From: an uncultured Collinsella sp.
GTDB lineage: Bacteria > Actinomycetota > Coriobacteriia > Coriobacteriales > Coriobacteriaceae
Assembly (NCBI GenBank): GCA_959599095.1
Contig: CAUGGC010000002.1
Location: forward strand, 1-64,000
Reading direction: 5' to 3'
DNA length: 64,000 bases
Position 1 is the first letter of the stretch; each line of letters opens with the position of its first letter. The position numbers were made by a program, and so were the translations under genes. Shown here piece after piece: positions 1 to 6,993 of the stretch. Under the pieces are notes generated by a model. It had not been told where the DNA came from. It did not search any database and worked only from the letters and a program-made list of their open reading frames with translations.

Positions 1-1
1 C

Positions 2-34
2 ACCGAGGCGCGCTACCGCGCACAGGGCCAGTAA
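2..34 (+). CDS. C-terminal end of a probable dTDP-glucose 4,6-dehydratase (partial)
   Basis: Only the last ten codons and a TAA stop are in the window (TEARYRAQGQ). Such an end is typical of RmlB-type dTDP-glucose 4,6-dehydratases as I remember them, and the next gene downstream carries out the two following steps of dTDP-rhamnose synthesis, which supports that reading. The fragment is far too short to prove the family, so the assignment rests mainly on context. Confidence 0.4.
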   Translation, partial: TEARYRAQGQ

Positions 35-60
35 GACCGCATCCCGGCGAACCGCGCCGC

Positions 61-121
61 GGGGCGCCCGCGCGGGGCCGCAGGGCATGGGGATGATCCT
101 GCGTCCCCGCGCGGGCGCCCC
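61..121 (+). other. Very stable all-G/C hairpin between rmlB-like gene and rmlC-rmlD
   Basis: A perfect 17-bp inverted repeat (61-77 with 105-121), made entirely of G and C, encloses a 27-nt loop. It lies 27 bases after the stop of the upstream gene and ends 36 bases before the next start. The run after it (CTGTTTCCC) is a poor U tract, so it is either a weak intrinsic terminator or an mRNA-processing or attenuation structure that sets the ratio of the two rml genes. Confidence 0.6.
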
Positions 122-157
122 CTGTTTCCCAACGTCTTCGATAGGAGCTTTTCCCAC

Positions 158-1612
158 ATGGCAGACATCGCATTCGAGAAGGACCTCTCCGTCGCCGAGA
201 CCGGCATCGGGGGCCTGAAGGTCGTCGACCTCGCCGTCCACGGCGACTCGCGCGGCTGGTTCAAGGAGAACTGGCAGCGCGCCAAGATGTGCGCCCTGGG
301 CATCCCGGATCTCAGGGTCGTCCAGAACAACATCTCCTACAACGACAGCCGCGGCGTCACCCGCGGCATCCACGCCGAGCCCTGGGACAAGTTCATCTCC
401 GTGGCCCGCGGCAGCGTATTCGGCGCCTGGGTGGACCTGCGCGAGGGCAGCGCCACCTACGGGAAGGTGTTCACCTGCACGCTCGACCCGTCCAGGGCCA
501 TCTACGTCCCGCGCGGCGTGGGCAACTCCTTCCAGGCCCTGGAGGACGGCACCGCCTACACCTACCTGGTGGACGCCCACTGGTCGCTCGAGCTCAAGAG
601 GACCTACACCTTCGTGAACCTCGCCGACCCCGAGCTCGCCATCGAGTGGCCCATCCCGCTGGACCGGGCCACCGTCTCCGAGGCCGACCTCAACCACCCG
701 ATGCTCAAGGACGTCGTCCCCATGGCGCCCAAGAGGACGCTCGTCACCGGCTGCAACGGCCAGCTGGGCCGCGCGGTGCGCGCGCTGGCGGAGGAACGCG
801 GCGTCGCCAAGGACTTCGACTTCTGCGACATCGACACCTTCGACATGTCCGACCCGGACGCCTACGCGCAGTACGACTGGTCGCTCTACGGCACGGTCAT
901 CAACTGCGGCGCCTACACCGCCGTGGACAGGGCGGAGACCCCCGAGGGCCGTGCCACCGCCTGGAAGGCCAACGCGACCGGGCCGGCCCTGCTCGCCCGC
1001 ACATGCGCCGGGCACGGCATCACGCTCGTCCACGTGTCCAGCGACTACGTCTTCGACGGCACGGCCGAGGTCCATACCGAGGACGAGCCCCTCAGCCCGC
1101 TGTCCGTCTACGGCCAGACCAAGGCCGCCGGCGACATCGCCGTGGCCGGGTGCCCGCGCCACTACATCATGCGCTCCAGCTGGGTCATCGGCGAGGGCCA
1201 CAACTTCGTCAAGACCATGAAGGGGCTCTCCGACCGCGTCGCCGACCCGGAGGACGGGCTCGCGCAGGTCACCGTGGTCGACGACCAGCTGGGCCGCCTG
1301 ACCTTCACGCGCGACATGGCCGAGGCCATCTTCCACGTGCTTGATGTGAAGGCCCCCTACGGCACCTACGACTGCACCGGCTCCGGCGCCGTCAAGAGCT
1401 GGGCCGACATCGCCCGCGCCGTCTTCGATGCCGTCAACGGCAACGGGGACAAGGTCGTGCCGGTATCGACCGCCGACTACTACTCCACCGCCGCGGGCCC
1501 CGTCGCCCCGCGCCCGGTCCACTCCGCGCTCGACCTGTCCAGGCTCGAGTCGGTCGGCTTCCACATGCCCGACTGGGAGGAAGAGCTGGGGGAGTACCTC
1601 AAGACGCTCTAG
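158..1612 (+). CDS. rmlCD: Bifunctional dTDP-4-dehydrorhamnose 3,5-epimerase / dTDP-4-dehydrorhamnose reductase (RmlC-RmlD fusion)
   Basis: Converts dTDP-4-keto-6-deoxyglucose to dTDP-L-rhamnose in the cytoplasm for surface polysaccharide. Of 484 residues, about 1-185 form the RmlC cupin (RGIH with H72, K78, the YVPRGVGNSF strand) and about 190-484 the RmlD short-chain reductase (GCNGQLG at 198-204, SSDYVFDG near 294-301, catalytic YGQTK with Y318 and K322). Both halves look complete. The ATG has a GGAG site about 10 bases upstream. Such fusions are known in bifidobacteria and relatives. Codons end almost only in G or C and the gene is visibly richer in GC than the glycosyltransferase that follows, which suggests a separate history. 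Confidence 0.93.
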   Translation: MADIAFEKDLSVAETGIGGLKVVDLAVHGDSRGWFKENWQRAKMCALGIPDLRVVQNNISYNDSRGVTRGIHAEPWDKFISVARGSVFGAWVDLREGSATYGKVFTCTLDPSRAIYVPRGVGNSFQALEDGTAYTYLVDAHWSLELKRTYTFVNLADPELAIEWPIPLDRATVSEADLNHPMLKDVVPMAPKRTLVTGCNGQLGRAVRALAEERGVAKDFDFCDIDTFDMSDPDAYAQYDWSLYGTVINCGAYTAVDRAETPEGRATAWKANATGPALLARTCAGHGITLVHVSSDYVFDGTAEVHTEDEPLSPLSVYGQTKAAGDIAVAGCPRHYIMRSSWVIGEGHNFVKTMKGLSDRVADPEDGLAQVTVVDDQLGRLTFTRDMAEAIFHVLDVKAPYGTYDCTGSGAVKSWADIARAVFDAVNGNGDKVVPVSTADYYSTAAGPVAPRPVHSALDLSRLESVGFHMPDWEEELGEYLKTL

Positions 1613-1634
1613 CCGCTATTAACTTTTCGAGAGC

Positions 1635-1664
1635 AAAAGCCGCCGCTTATTAACGGTGGCTTTT
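1635..1664 (+). terminator. Intrinsic terminator after rmlCD, probably bidirectional
   Basis: An 11-bp stem (1635-1645 with 1654-1664, one G-U pair) with an 8-nt loop carries A4 on its left and T4 on its right. It can end rmlCD transcription on the plus strand and the convergent glycosyltransferase gene on the minus strand. Confidence 0.8.
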
Positions 1665-1714
1665 CTTGTTGGTGGCTATCTGCGCAGTGGTGCCAATAGT
1701 ATTCTGCGGAAGAT

Positions 1715-2686
1715 CTACCTCTCGCTTGTCTCGGTGGCGGACTTGCCGGGCTGGTCATCGTAGGCGTATTTGCTGTACACGTTGACCTCCCACTGCTTTT
1801 TTTCGACCTTTGCCACAGAATCCAGGATGAATCCGGTTGCAAGGCTCAGACCACAGAGGAACATAAACGATGCAGCAAGCATGGCAGTGGGGAAACGCGG
1901 GACCAGGCCGGTCTGAAAGTACTCAACAAAGATAGGAATGCCCAAAACCAGGCCGATAATCGCGAATAGAAGCGCGACGAGGCTGAAGAACTTCAGCGGG
2001 CGGTAGTCCTTGAACAGCGTGCCGATCATCGCAACGACTTTAATGCCGTCGCTCACGGTATTGAGCTTGGACTCGGAGCCTTCCGGACGGTCGCGGTACT
2101 CGATGGGCACGTCTTTGATGCGCCAGCGGTGGTCGACGGCGTGGATCGAGAGCTCGGTTTCGATCTGGAAGCCCTCGGAAAGCACAGGGAAGGTTTTGAC
2201 GAACGGGCGGCTCATGGCGCGGTAGCCTGTCATGACGTCATCGAAGCTGTAGCCATAGATCCACTTGATCATGGCGCGGACCAGATTATTGCCAAAGCCG
2301 TGGAAGGCACGCTTGTTCTCCTCGGCGTAGGTGCCGTTGGAAAGGCGATCGCCTACGGTCATGTCGGCCGTGCCGTTAAGGATGGGCTCGCAGAGGGCCT
2401 TGGCCGCCTCGGCGGGGTAGGTGTCGTCTCCGTCGACCATCAGGTAGCAATCGGCGTCGATATCGCGAAACATCTGGCGGCACACGTTGCCCTTTCCCTG
2501 ACGGGGCTCAAAGCGGACTGTGGCGCCGTGCTCGGTGGCAATGCGTGAGGTATCGTCTGACGAGTTGTTGTCATAGACATAGACTGTCGCCTGCGGAAGC
2601 TCGCGGTGAAAGTCGTCGATGACTTTGCCGATCGTGAGCGCTTCGTTGTAGCAAGGGATGATGACGGCGATGGATTCAGAATTCAC
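1715..2686 (-). CDS. Family 2 glycosyltransferase, polyprenyl-phosphate sugar transferase type
   Basis: Likely transfers a sugar from a nucleotide donor to a polyprenyl carrier at the inner membrane face. The GT-A domain shows IPCYNEA near residue 10, a DNNSSDDT segment near 39-46 and the metal-binding DGDD at 85-88; two hydrophobic segments (about 234-256 and 265-290) anchor the C terminus, as in DPM1/GtrB-like enzymes. 323 residues is normal for the type. Starts with GTG, with AAGGAG eight bases upstream. Divergent from the ABC exporter genes, which fits a role in making or decorating an exported glycan. The actual sugar cannot be read from the sequence. Confidence 0.85.
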   Translation of the reverse strand: MNSESIAVIIPCYNEALTIGKVIDDFHRELPQATVYVYDNNSSDDTSRIATEHGATVRFEPRQGKGNVCRQMFRDIDADCYLMVDGDDTYPAEAAKALCEPILNGTADMTVGDRLSNGTYAEENKRAFHGFGNNLVRAMIKWIYGYSFDDVMTGYRAMSRPFVKTFPVLSEGFQIETELSIHAVDHRWRIKDVPIEYRDRPEGSESKLNTVSDGIKVVAMIGTLFKDYRPLKFFSLVALLFAIIGLVLGIPIFVEYFQTGLVPRFPTAMLAASFMFLCGLSLATGFILDSVAKVEKKQWEVNVYSKYAYDDQPGKSATETSER

Positions 2687-2716
2687 TTAATGCTCCTTAT
2701 ACATTCAATCCTAGAA

Positions 2717-2807
2717 AGTATAGCCGTTTGGGCCTGGCATCCTAAGATGTGGGTTAGTTCTCCAGTTTTGTTACGCGAATCGTTTGCATGGCCGTCGGGT
2801 CTATACT
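2717..2807. promoter_or_regulatory. Divergent promoter region between glycosyltransferase and ABC exporter
   Basis: Two TATACT -10 hexamers face away from each other: minus-strand at 2717-2722 and plus-strand at 2802-2807. No good -35 hexamer was found at the usual distance from either, so these may be activator-dependent or weak promoters. Confidence 0.4.
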
Positions 2808-2846
2808 GTTCGTTTGTCAACGATTACGAGTAAAGGAGTTGCATCC

Positions 2847-3692
2847 GTGTCGGATCAGACAAAGCAACAAGAAACTCGCAGTCTGCCTGCGACGTTTGCT
2901 AAGAATGAATTTGAGAAGGACGCGTTTATCCTTCGTCAGCTGGTTACCAAGGATTTTAAGATCAAGTATCGCCGTAGCGTTCTGGGCGTCGCATGGTCGG
3001 TGCTCAACCCGCTGCTGATGATGATCGTCATGGCCATCGTGTTCTCGACGATTTTTGGCCAGGGCCGCAATGGCTCAATGACGCCCGAGATGTACCCGCT
3101 GTACTTGATCGTGGGTAACATTACCTTTGCCGTCATGTCTGAGTCTACTAACCAGGCCCTGACGTCGATCGTGGGCGCTGCCCCTCTGCTCAAGAAGGTT
3201 AAGGTGCACCGCTGGGTTTTCCCGGTGCAGAAGGTGCTCTTCTCGCTGGTCAACTTTGCCTTCTCGCTGGTCGCCGTCGCCATCGTCATGCTGTGGTTCC
3301 GCGTTATGCCTTCTTGGCACCTGATTCTGTTGCCGGTTTGCCTGCTGCTGCTTATGTGCTTCTGCATGGGCCTGGGCATGATGCTCTCTGCCCTTACGGT
3401 CTTCTTCCGCGACGTTATGCATCTGTGGAGCGTCGTCATTACGGCGTGGACTTACATTACGCCCATCTTCTGGACGACTGACTATATTGCGCAAATGCCG
3501 CATCTCGTGCGTATCTTGATGTATGCGAACCCCATGTTCAACTATCTGCAGTTTATGCGCGATATCTTTCTGTTCCAGACTACGCCCTCGCTTATGACGT
3601 TTGGTATGTGCGTTGCCTGGGCGGTTCTTGCGCTTGTTATTGGCTACACCGTGTTCCATAAGTCCGAGCGCAAGTTCATCCTCTACATCTAA
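2847..3692 (+). CDS. ABC-2 type polysaccharide exporter, permease subunit (Wzm/TagG-like)
   Basis: Membrane half of an ABC exporter moving a lipid-linked polysaccharide or teichoic-acid-like polymer across the cytoplasmic membrane. 281 residues with about six hydrophobic segments; the sequence before TM1 (LVTKDFKIKYRRSVLG) and the motif around VLNPLLMM are typical of ABC2_membrane permeases of the Wzm/TagG/RfbD group. I chose the GTG at 2847 because AAAGGAG lies eight bases upstream; an in-frame TTG at 2784 would add 21 residues but has no ribosome site. Nine to eleven bases separate it from the ATPase gene, so the two form an operon. Confidence 0.9.
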   Translation: MSDQTKQQETRSLPATFAKNEFEKDAFILRQLVTKDFKIKYRRSVLGVAWSVLNPLLMMIVMAIVFSTIFGQGRNGSMTPEMYPLYLIVGNITFAVMSESTNQALTSIVGAAPLLKKVKVHRWVFPVQKVLFSLVNFAFSLVAVAIVMLWFRVMPSWHLILLPVCLLLLMCFCMGLGMMLSALTVFFRDVMHLWSVVITAWTYITPIFWTTDYIAQMPHLVRILMYANPMFNYLQFMRDIFLFQTTPSLMTFGMCVAWAVLALVIGYTVFHKSERKFILYI

Positions 3693-3703
3693 GGAGTGCT
3701 GTG

Positions 3704-4471
3704 ATGACTGAATCTGTTGTTGATTACAGCGAGCAGCCTCTGGCTGTCGAGGTCGACGACGTCACCATGATCTTTAACATGGCGTCCGAGTCGCTGACCA
3801 ACCTCAAGGAGTACTTCATCAAACTTGCCAAGCACGAGTTGTTCTTTGAGGAGTTTAGGGCGCTCAAGCATATCTCGTTTGATATTCATCGTGGCGAGGT
3901 TGTGGGTCTGGTCGGCACCAATGGTTCCGGCAAGTCTACGATGCTCAAGATTATCGCTGGCGTGCTTGAGCCTAGCGAGGGCAGTGTTAAGGTGCACGGT
4001 AACATCGCGCCGCTGATTGAGCTTGGTGCCGGCTTTGACCCCGAGCTGACCGCCCGCGAGAACATCTATCTGAACGGCGCCCTGCTCGGCTATACCAAGG
4101 AGTTCATCGACGCCAACTTTGACGGCATTATTGAGTTCGCTGAGCTTCAGAACTTTGTCGATATGCCGCTTAAGAACTTCTCCTCGGGCATGGTGGCGCG
4201 TATCGCCTTTGCAATCGCGACGATTACCGAGCCCGATATTCTGATCGTTGACGAGACCCTGTCCGTCGGCGACGTGTTCTTCCAGGAAAAGTGCGAGGCC
4301 CGTATTCAGCACTTTATCGAGAGCGGTGACGTGACGGTTTTGTTCGTGTCGCATTCCATGGAACAGGTTGAGCGCATCTGCCAGCGTGCGGTTTGGATCG
4401 AGAAGGGCGACCTTCGCATGGACGGCCCGGTCGATGAGGTCTGCAAGGCGTATCGCGAGCAGTTCAACTAG
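3704..4471 (+). CDS. ABC-2 type polysaccharide exporter, ATP-binding subunit (Wzt/TagH-like)
   Basis: Energises the permease encoded just upstream. Of 255 residues: Walker A GTNGSGKST at 71-79, signature FSSGM at 159-163, Walker B ILIVDE at 179-184, H-loop SHS at 216-218. The about 40 residues before the core beginning NMASESLTNLKEYF are typical of polysaccharide/teichoic acid exporters. It stops right after the nucleotide-binding domain and so lacks the C-terminal glycan-binding domain of the Wzt proteins that recognise a capped O antigen. The ATG at 3704 is seven bases from AAGGAG; the adjacent GTG at 3701 is too close. Confidence 0.9.
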   Translation: MTESVVDYSEQPLAVEVDDVTMIFNMASESLTNLKEYFIKLAKHELFFEEFRALKHISFDIHRGEVVGLVGTNGSGKSTMLKIIAGVLEPSEGSVKVHGNIAPLIELGAGFDPELTARENIYLNGALLGYTKEFIDANFDGIIEFAELQNFVDMPLKNFSSGMVARIAFAIATITEPDILIVDETLSVGDVFFQEKCEARIQHFIESGDVTVLFVSHSMEQVERICQRAVWIEKGDLRMDGPVDEVCKAYREQFN

Positions 4472-4525
4472 GTTATAATTACTTGCGCCCGACAGGCTTG
4501 CGCTTGCTTGGGCGTGTGGTTATTT

Positions 4526-4602
4526 GCTCCATTAGCTCAGTTGGATAGAGCAGGGGACTTCTAATCCCAAGGTCGACGGTTCGAATCCGCCATGGAGCAC
4601 CA
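4526..4602 (+). tRNA. tRNA-Arg (anticodon TCT)
   Basis: A 77-nt cloverleaf: acceptor 4526-4532 with 4592-4598, D arm 4535-4551, anticodon loop CTTCTAA (anticodon TCT at 4560-4562), T arm GGTTCGAATCC, encoded CCA at 4600-4602. The base of the anticodon stem (G4553, A4569) is not a Watson-Crick pair. The sequence 3' of it contains a gene remnant and AT-richer genes, as often seen where a tRNA served as an integration site. Confidence 0.97.
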
Positions 4603-4611
4603 TTGTTTATT

Positions 4612-4643
4612 AAGCCCAGACCGCTTGGTGGTCTGGGCTTTTT
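4612..4643 (+). terminator. Intrinsic terminator of tRNA-Arg(TCT)
   Basis: Perfect 11-bp stem (4612-4622 with 4630-4640), 7-nt loop, followed by a T run. It starts nine bases after the tRNA CCA. Confidence 0.9.
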
Positions 4644-4870
4644 CACATGCCGGTGTTCTTTATTCTTGCCGGGTATACGTTTAGGCCGAAGTCGTGGCGT
4701 GAACTGCTGTTGTGCTGCTGATGTGGATTGGTTATACGGCGCGCCAAAGGGGGCTGGAGCCGAGCGTGAGCAAGCCTCTGCTTATGACGCTGCCAGCATC
4801 GTGGTTCTTCGCGTCAATCGTACGCTGTGCCTGCGATATTGGATTGGCGTACGTGATCAAGAAGGCGTAA
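4641..4870 (+). pseudogene. Remnant of an acyltransferase-3 family membrane protein
   Basis: This is the only stretch of more than about 300 bases without an intact gene (4603-4909). From 4641 a frame reads FHMPVFFILAGYTFRPKS and stops at TGA 4719-4721; that string is the hallmark of the early membrane segment of acyltransferase-3 (OafA/fucose O-acetylase-like) proteins. A second frame, 4703-4870, reads a hydrophobic C-terminal-looking piece ending GLAYVIKKA. Together they keep well under a third of the usual 330-380 residues, so most of the middle has been deleted. The intact ancestor probably acetylated a surface glycan, matching the upstream export genes. The N-terminal match is clear; the C-terminal piece is less certain. 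Confidence 0.6.
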
Positions 4871-4874
4871 CAAA

Positions 4875-4905
4875 AGCGGGGAGGACCAACTTGGCCCTCC
4901 CCGCT
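4875..4905 (-). terminator. Intrinsic terminator of the P-loop/DUF4869 pair
   Basis: Perfect 10-bp G/C-rich stem (4875-4884 with 4896-4905). Read on the minus strand it follows the stop of the P-loop gene by five bases and is followed by TTTTG. Confidence 0.85.
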
Positions 4906-4909
4906 GTAT

Positions 4910-5911
4910 CTAGTCTGCCTTCAGGCACTCGGGCAAGACGTTTGCAACTGCATTCATCGCCTGCGGCCTCAGGTACTGCTCATTGAGCTTTGCCTTTCTG
5001 TAGGCGTAGCGAGTGCCTGCCGAGTACTTGATCAATATGTCGGTGAAGAATCGCTCCCAACTTAGGTAGTCGCGGCTTTCGATGAAGCTCGAGGGGTCCT
5101 CGAGGATCTTTGAGATATCGTTACTGGGAATGAGACCAGATTGCAGAAGTGTCCACTCGAACGATTCCGGGAGGAACAAGCGAACGTTCTTGTAAACGCG
5201 CTGTCCGAGCACCTTTTCGATGTAGGGACCAAACGCTGCGCCGTCTCCTATGGCAAGAACGTTTTGCTCGGGGCATTCGTGAATCGTACGTTTTAGATTC
5301 GCAACGCCGGTGGCGGTATAGCAGGGGATCCCGAGTCGGTTGCAAAGAGCGTTGTAGAATTGATAGCCAGATTTGCTATCCTCGACAACTACGGCGTCGG
5401 GTACCTCGAATCCAACATTTAGATCCTGGTAAAGCATGTTTGCCGTGTGGCTGTATATCGGTTTTGTTATAGAGTAGAAGCGTTTATCGCTCTTTCGGCC
5501 ATTGATTGTTTTACTCGTGGTGTTTACCAGCTTTAGGATTTCGTCGACACTGTAGGGGAGTTCGCTGGCGTCTCGGCGAGATATCAGGACAAAATAGTTG
5601 GACGACCCGTTAACGGCTTTTGCGAAGTCTTTTGAGTAGATAAATTCGTTACCCTCATCTAAAAAGATTATTGAGTCCTCGATAATCGAAAGCTCGCGTT
5701 CCCAACGCCTGCCAGATAGCGTTTCACAGGGAACGTCACAACTGAGCGTGACGCCGCTCTCCGGTCCACGATCGTTGTAGTCGCGAATCATCGAGATGAG
5801 TGTCGTTTTGCCCGTGCCGCTGTTGCCGCGGATGAAGGAAATATTGCGCTTAAACGTGAGTGTGTATTTGACCTTTGCACGCTCTACGACAACGGTGTGC
5901 GTTCCCTTCAT
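4910..5911 (-). CDS. P-loop ATPase-like protein of unknown function, possible TOPRIM-like C-terminal domain
   Basis: 333 residues. Walker A is clear (GNSGTGKTT, 29-37), with a Walker B-like IIFLDEG ending at D85-E86. The second half (about 172-333) carries VVVEDSKSGYQF (E177, D178), then IGDGAAFG (D223) and LPESFEW (248-254); the alternation of acidic strand ends resembles a TOPRIM fold as in OLD-family ATPase-nucleases, but the DxD is not canonical, so that is inference. I recall similar proteins in Clostridia and Coriobacteria beside DUF4869 proteins; no function is known to me. Its ATG shares one base with the TAA of the upstream DUF4869-like gene, so the two are translationally coupled. 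Codons are AT-richer than those of the flanking operons. Confidence 0.75.
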   Translation of the reverse strand: MKGTHTVVVERAKVKYTLTFKRNISFIRGNSGTGKTTLISMIRDYNDRGPESGVTLSCDVPCETLSGRRWERELSIIEDSIIFLDEGNEFIYSKDFAKAVNGSSNYFVLISRRDASELPYSVDEILKLVNTTSKTINGRKSDKRFYSITKPIYSHTANMLYQDLNVGFEVPDAVVVEDSKSGYQFYNALCNRLGIPCYTATGVANLKRTIHECPEQNVLAIGDGAAFGPYIEKVLGQRVYKNVRLFLPESFEWTLLQSGLIPSNDISKILEDPSSFIESRDYLSWERFFTDILIKYSAGTRYAYRKAKLNEQYLRPQAMNAVANVLPECLKAD

Positions 5912-6360
5912 TACTCATCAACATCCAAAAAGTCATTCGTGGCGCCGACAAACTCCTGCATGTTTCTAACGATGCGGCCATCGTTATTGATGCGAATCTC
6001 AAAGCTCTTCCAGGGGAATTTCATGATGTGGTATAAGGTCACCAGCACATCCTGCTCTTTGCCGATCTTGAGTAGCCAGCGGGCACAGTTGTCTCCGCAG
6101 GTGGATGCGTTGAACACCATATTTGGGAGATTGCGCACCAGCAGCAGCGTCTTAACGCCGCCGGACAGTTCGAGTGGAGTGATTGAGCCCAGCTGCTTGC
6201 TTACGATGTTGTGGGGACCGATGAGCTCTGATCCGTCCACGCTTTTAATAATCTGTGCGGCCATAGGGTCTTCGAACCATGAGTCCAAGTATGAGTTCCT
6301 AAAATAGGTTTCGGTATCGTAGATGGAACCGGGGTAATCCCCCAGGTGAATGCTCAGCAT
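5911..6360 (-). CDS. DUF4869-like protein
   Basis: 149 residues, function unknown. The start MLSIHLGDYPGSIYDTETYF, the middle LSGGVKTLLLV and the conserved segment NASTCGDNCARWLLKI (about residues 87-102) match DUF4869 as I remember it. No membrane segment or signal peptide. ATG at 6360 has GGAG about eight bases upstream; a longer reading of the same frame would run into aroQ and is not real. Stop and the start of the P-loop protein overlap by one base, so the two products are probably made in a fixed ratio and may act together. A TATAAT sequence lies 32 bases upstream. Confidence 0.75.
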   Translation of the reverse strand: MLSIHLGDYPGSIYDTETYFRNSYLDSWFEDPMAAQIIKSVDGSELIGPHNIVSKQLGSITPLELSGGVKTLLLVRNLPNMVFNASTCGDNCARWLLKIGKEQDVLVTLYHIMKFPWKSFEIRINNDGRIVRNMQEFVGATNDFLDVDE

Positions 6361-6391
6361 GTGGGTCTCCAGACGTAGTGTGACTGCAACG

Positions 6392-6397
6392 ATTATA
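6392..6397 (-). promoter_or_regulatory. -10 hexamer for the DUF4869/P-loop operon
   Basis: Perfect TATAAT on the minus strand between the aroQ terminator and the DUF4869-like start. The usual -35 position falls inside the aroQ terminator stem and is a poor match, so the promoter may be weak. Confidence 0.5.
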
Positions 6398-6412
6398 TGC
6401 CAGTAATAAAAT

Positions 6413-6442
6413 GCCGGAAGCAGCGAGGTCGCTGCTTCCGGC
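6413..6442 (-). terminator. Intrinsic terminator of the aro operon (after aroQ)
   Basis: A 13-bp G/C-rich perfect stem (6413-6425 with 6430-6442) and a 4-nt loop. Read on the minus strand it follows aroQ by about 50 bases and runs into ATTTTATTA. Confidence 0.85.
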
Positions 6443-6491
6443 GCTGGAGTTTTGTTCGCGTGAATCGGTGTTAATGAATTGATCCGCGAGG

Positions 6492-6929
6492 CTACTTTTC
6501 GAGATGCTCCTTCAGCAGCTCCAGTGCATGCGCATAGCCTTTCAGGCCCTCGCCGGTGATGGTGGCGAAGCAGGCCAGGCGTGCATAGCTCACCTGGCGG
6601 AAGTCCTCGCGCGTCTCGACGGCGCTGATGTGGACCTCGACGGCAGGGATGGCGACGGCCTTGAGGGCGTCGAGGATCGCCACGCTCGTATGCGTGTAGG
6701 CAGCCGGGTTGATGACGATGCCGTCGACCTTGCCGTAGGCCTCCTGGATCTTGTCGATGATGTTGCCCTCGTGGTTGGACTGGAAAACCTCGACCTCGTC
6801 GAAGCCCTGTGCAGTGCCCGCTTCCTGGCAGATCTGCACTAAACGGTCGTAGTTGTCGCTGCCATAGATGCCCGGCTCGCGAATGCCGAGCATGTTGAGG
6901 TTGGGGCCGTTGATGACGAGTGCTTTCAT
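6492..6929 (-). CDS. aroQ: 3-dehydroquinate dehydratase, type II
   Basis: Third step of the shikimate pathway: dehydrates 3-dehydroquinate to 3-dehydroshikimate, as a cytoplasmic dodecamer. 145 residues, the normal type II length. N-terminal NGPNLNMLG, catalytic loop with R17 and Y22, FQSNHEG near 52, NPAAYTHTS with the His near 81 and VEVHIS with the His near 101 are all present. Last gene of the minus-strand aro operon, separated from aroE-aroK by a strong hairpin that may lower its expression. AAGGAAG lies about seven bases before the ATG. Confidence 0.96.
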   Translation of the reverse strand: MKALVINGPNLNMLGIREPGIYGSDNYDRLVQICQEAGTAQGFDEVEVFQSNHEGNIIDKIQEAYGKVDGIVINPAAYTHTSVAILDALKAVAIPAVEVHISAVETREDFRQVSYARLACFATITGEGLKGYAHALELLKEHLEK

Positions 6930-6950
6930 GGTTGCTTCCTTTGCGATTGG

Positions 6951-6991
6951 AAAACCACCACAAAGTTACCTGTCCCCTTTGTGGTGGTTTT
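6951..6991 (-). terminator. Strong hairpin between aroE-aroK and aroQ (terminator or attenuator)
   Basis: Perfect 15-bp inverted repeat (6951-6965 with 6977-6991) with an 11-nt loop containing the minus-strand sequence GGGACAGGTAA. On the minus strand it begins three bases after the aroE-aroK stop and ends in TTTT. It can act as a partial terminator, so aroQ would be made at a lower level than the upstream genes. It may also be a dispersed REP-like element. Confidence 0.7.
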
Positions 6992-6993
6992 GA

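Noticed and set aside
4603..4986. A 127-codon plus-strand frame after tRNA-Arg(TCT)
   Set aside because: It begins in the tRNA terminator, overlaps the terminator and end of the P-loop gene, is Cys/Arg-rich without motif, and the acyltransferase remnant explains the interval better in other frames.
5911..6963. A 350-codon minus-strand frame that joins the DUF4869-like gene to a frame across aroQ
   Set aside because: The first 200 codons are an out-of-frame reading of aroQ; the conserved protein begins at ATG 6360 with its own ribosome site and promoter.
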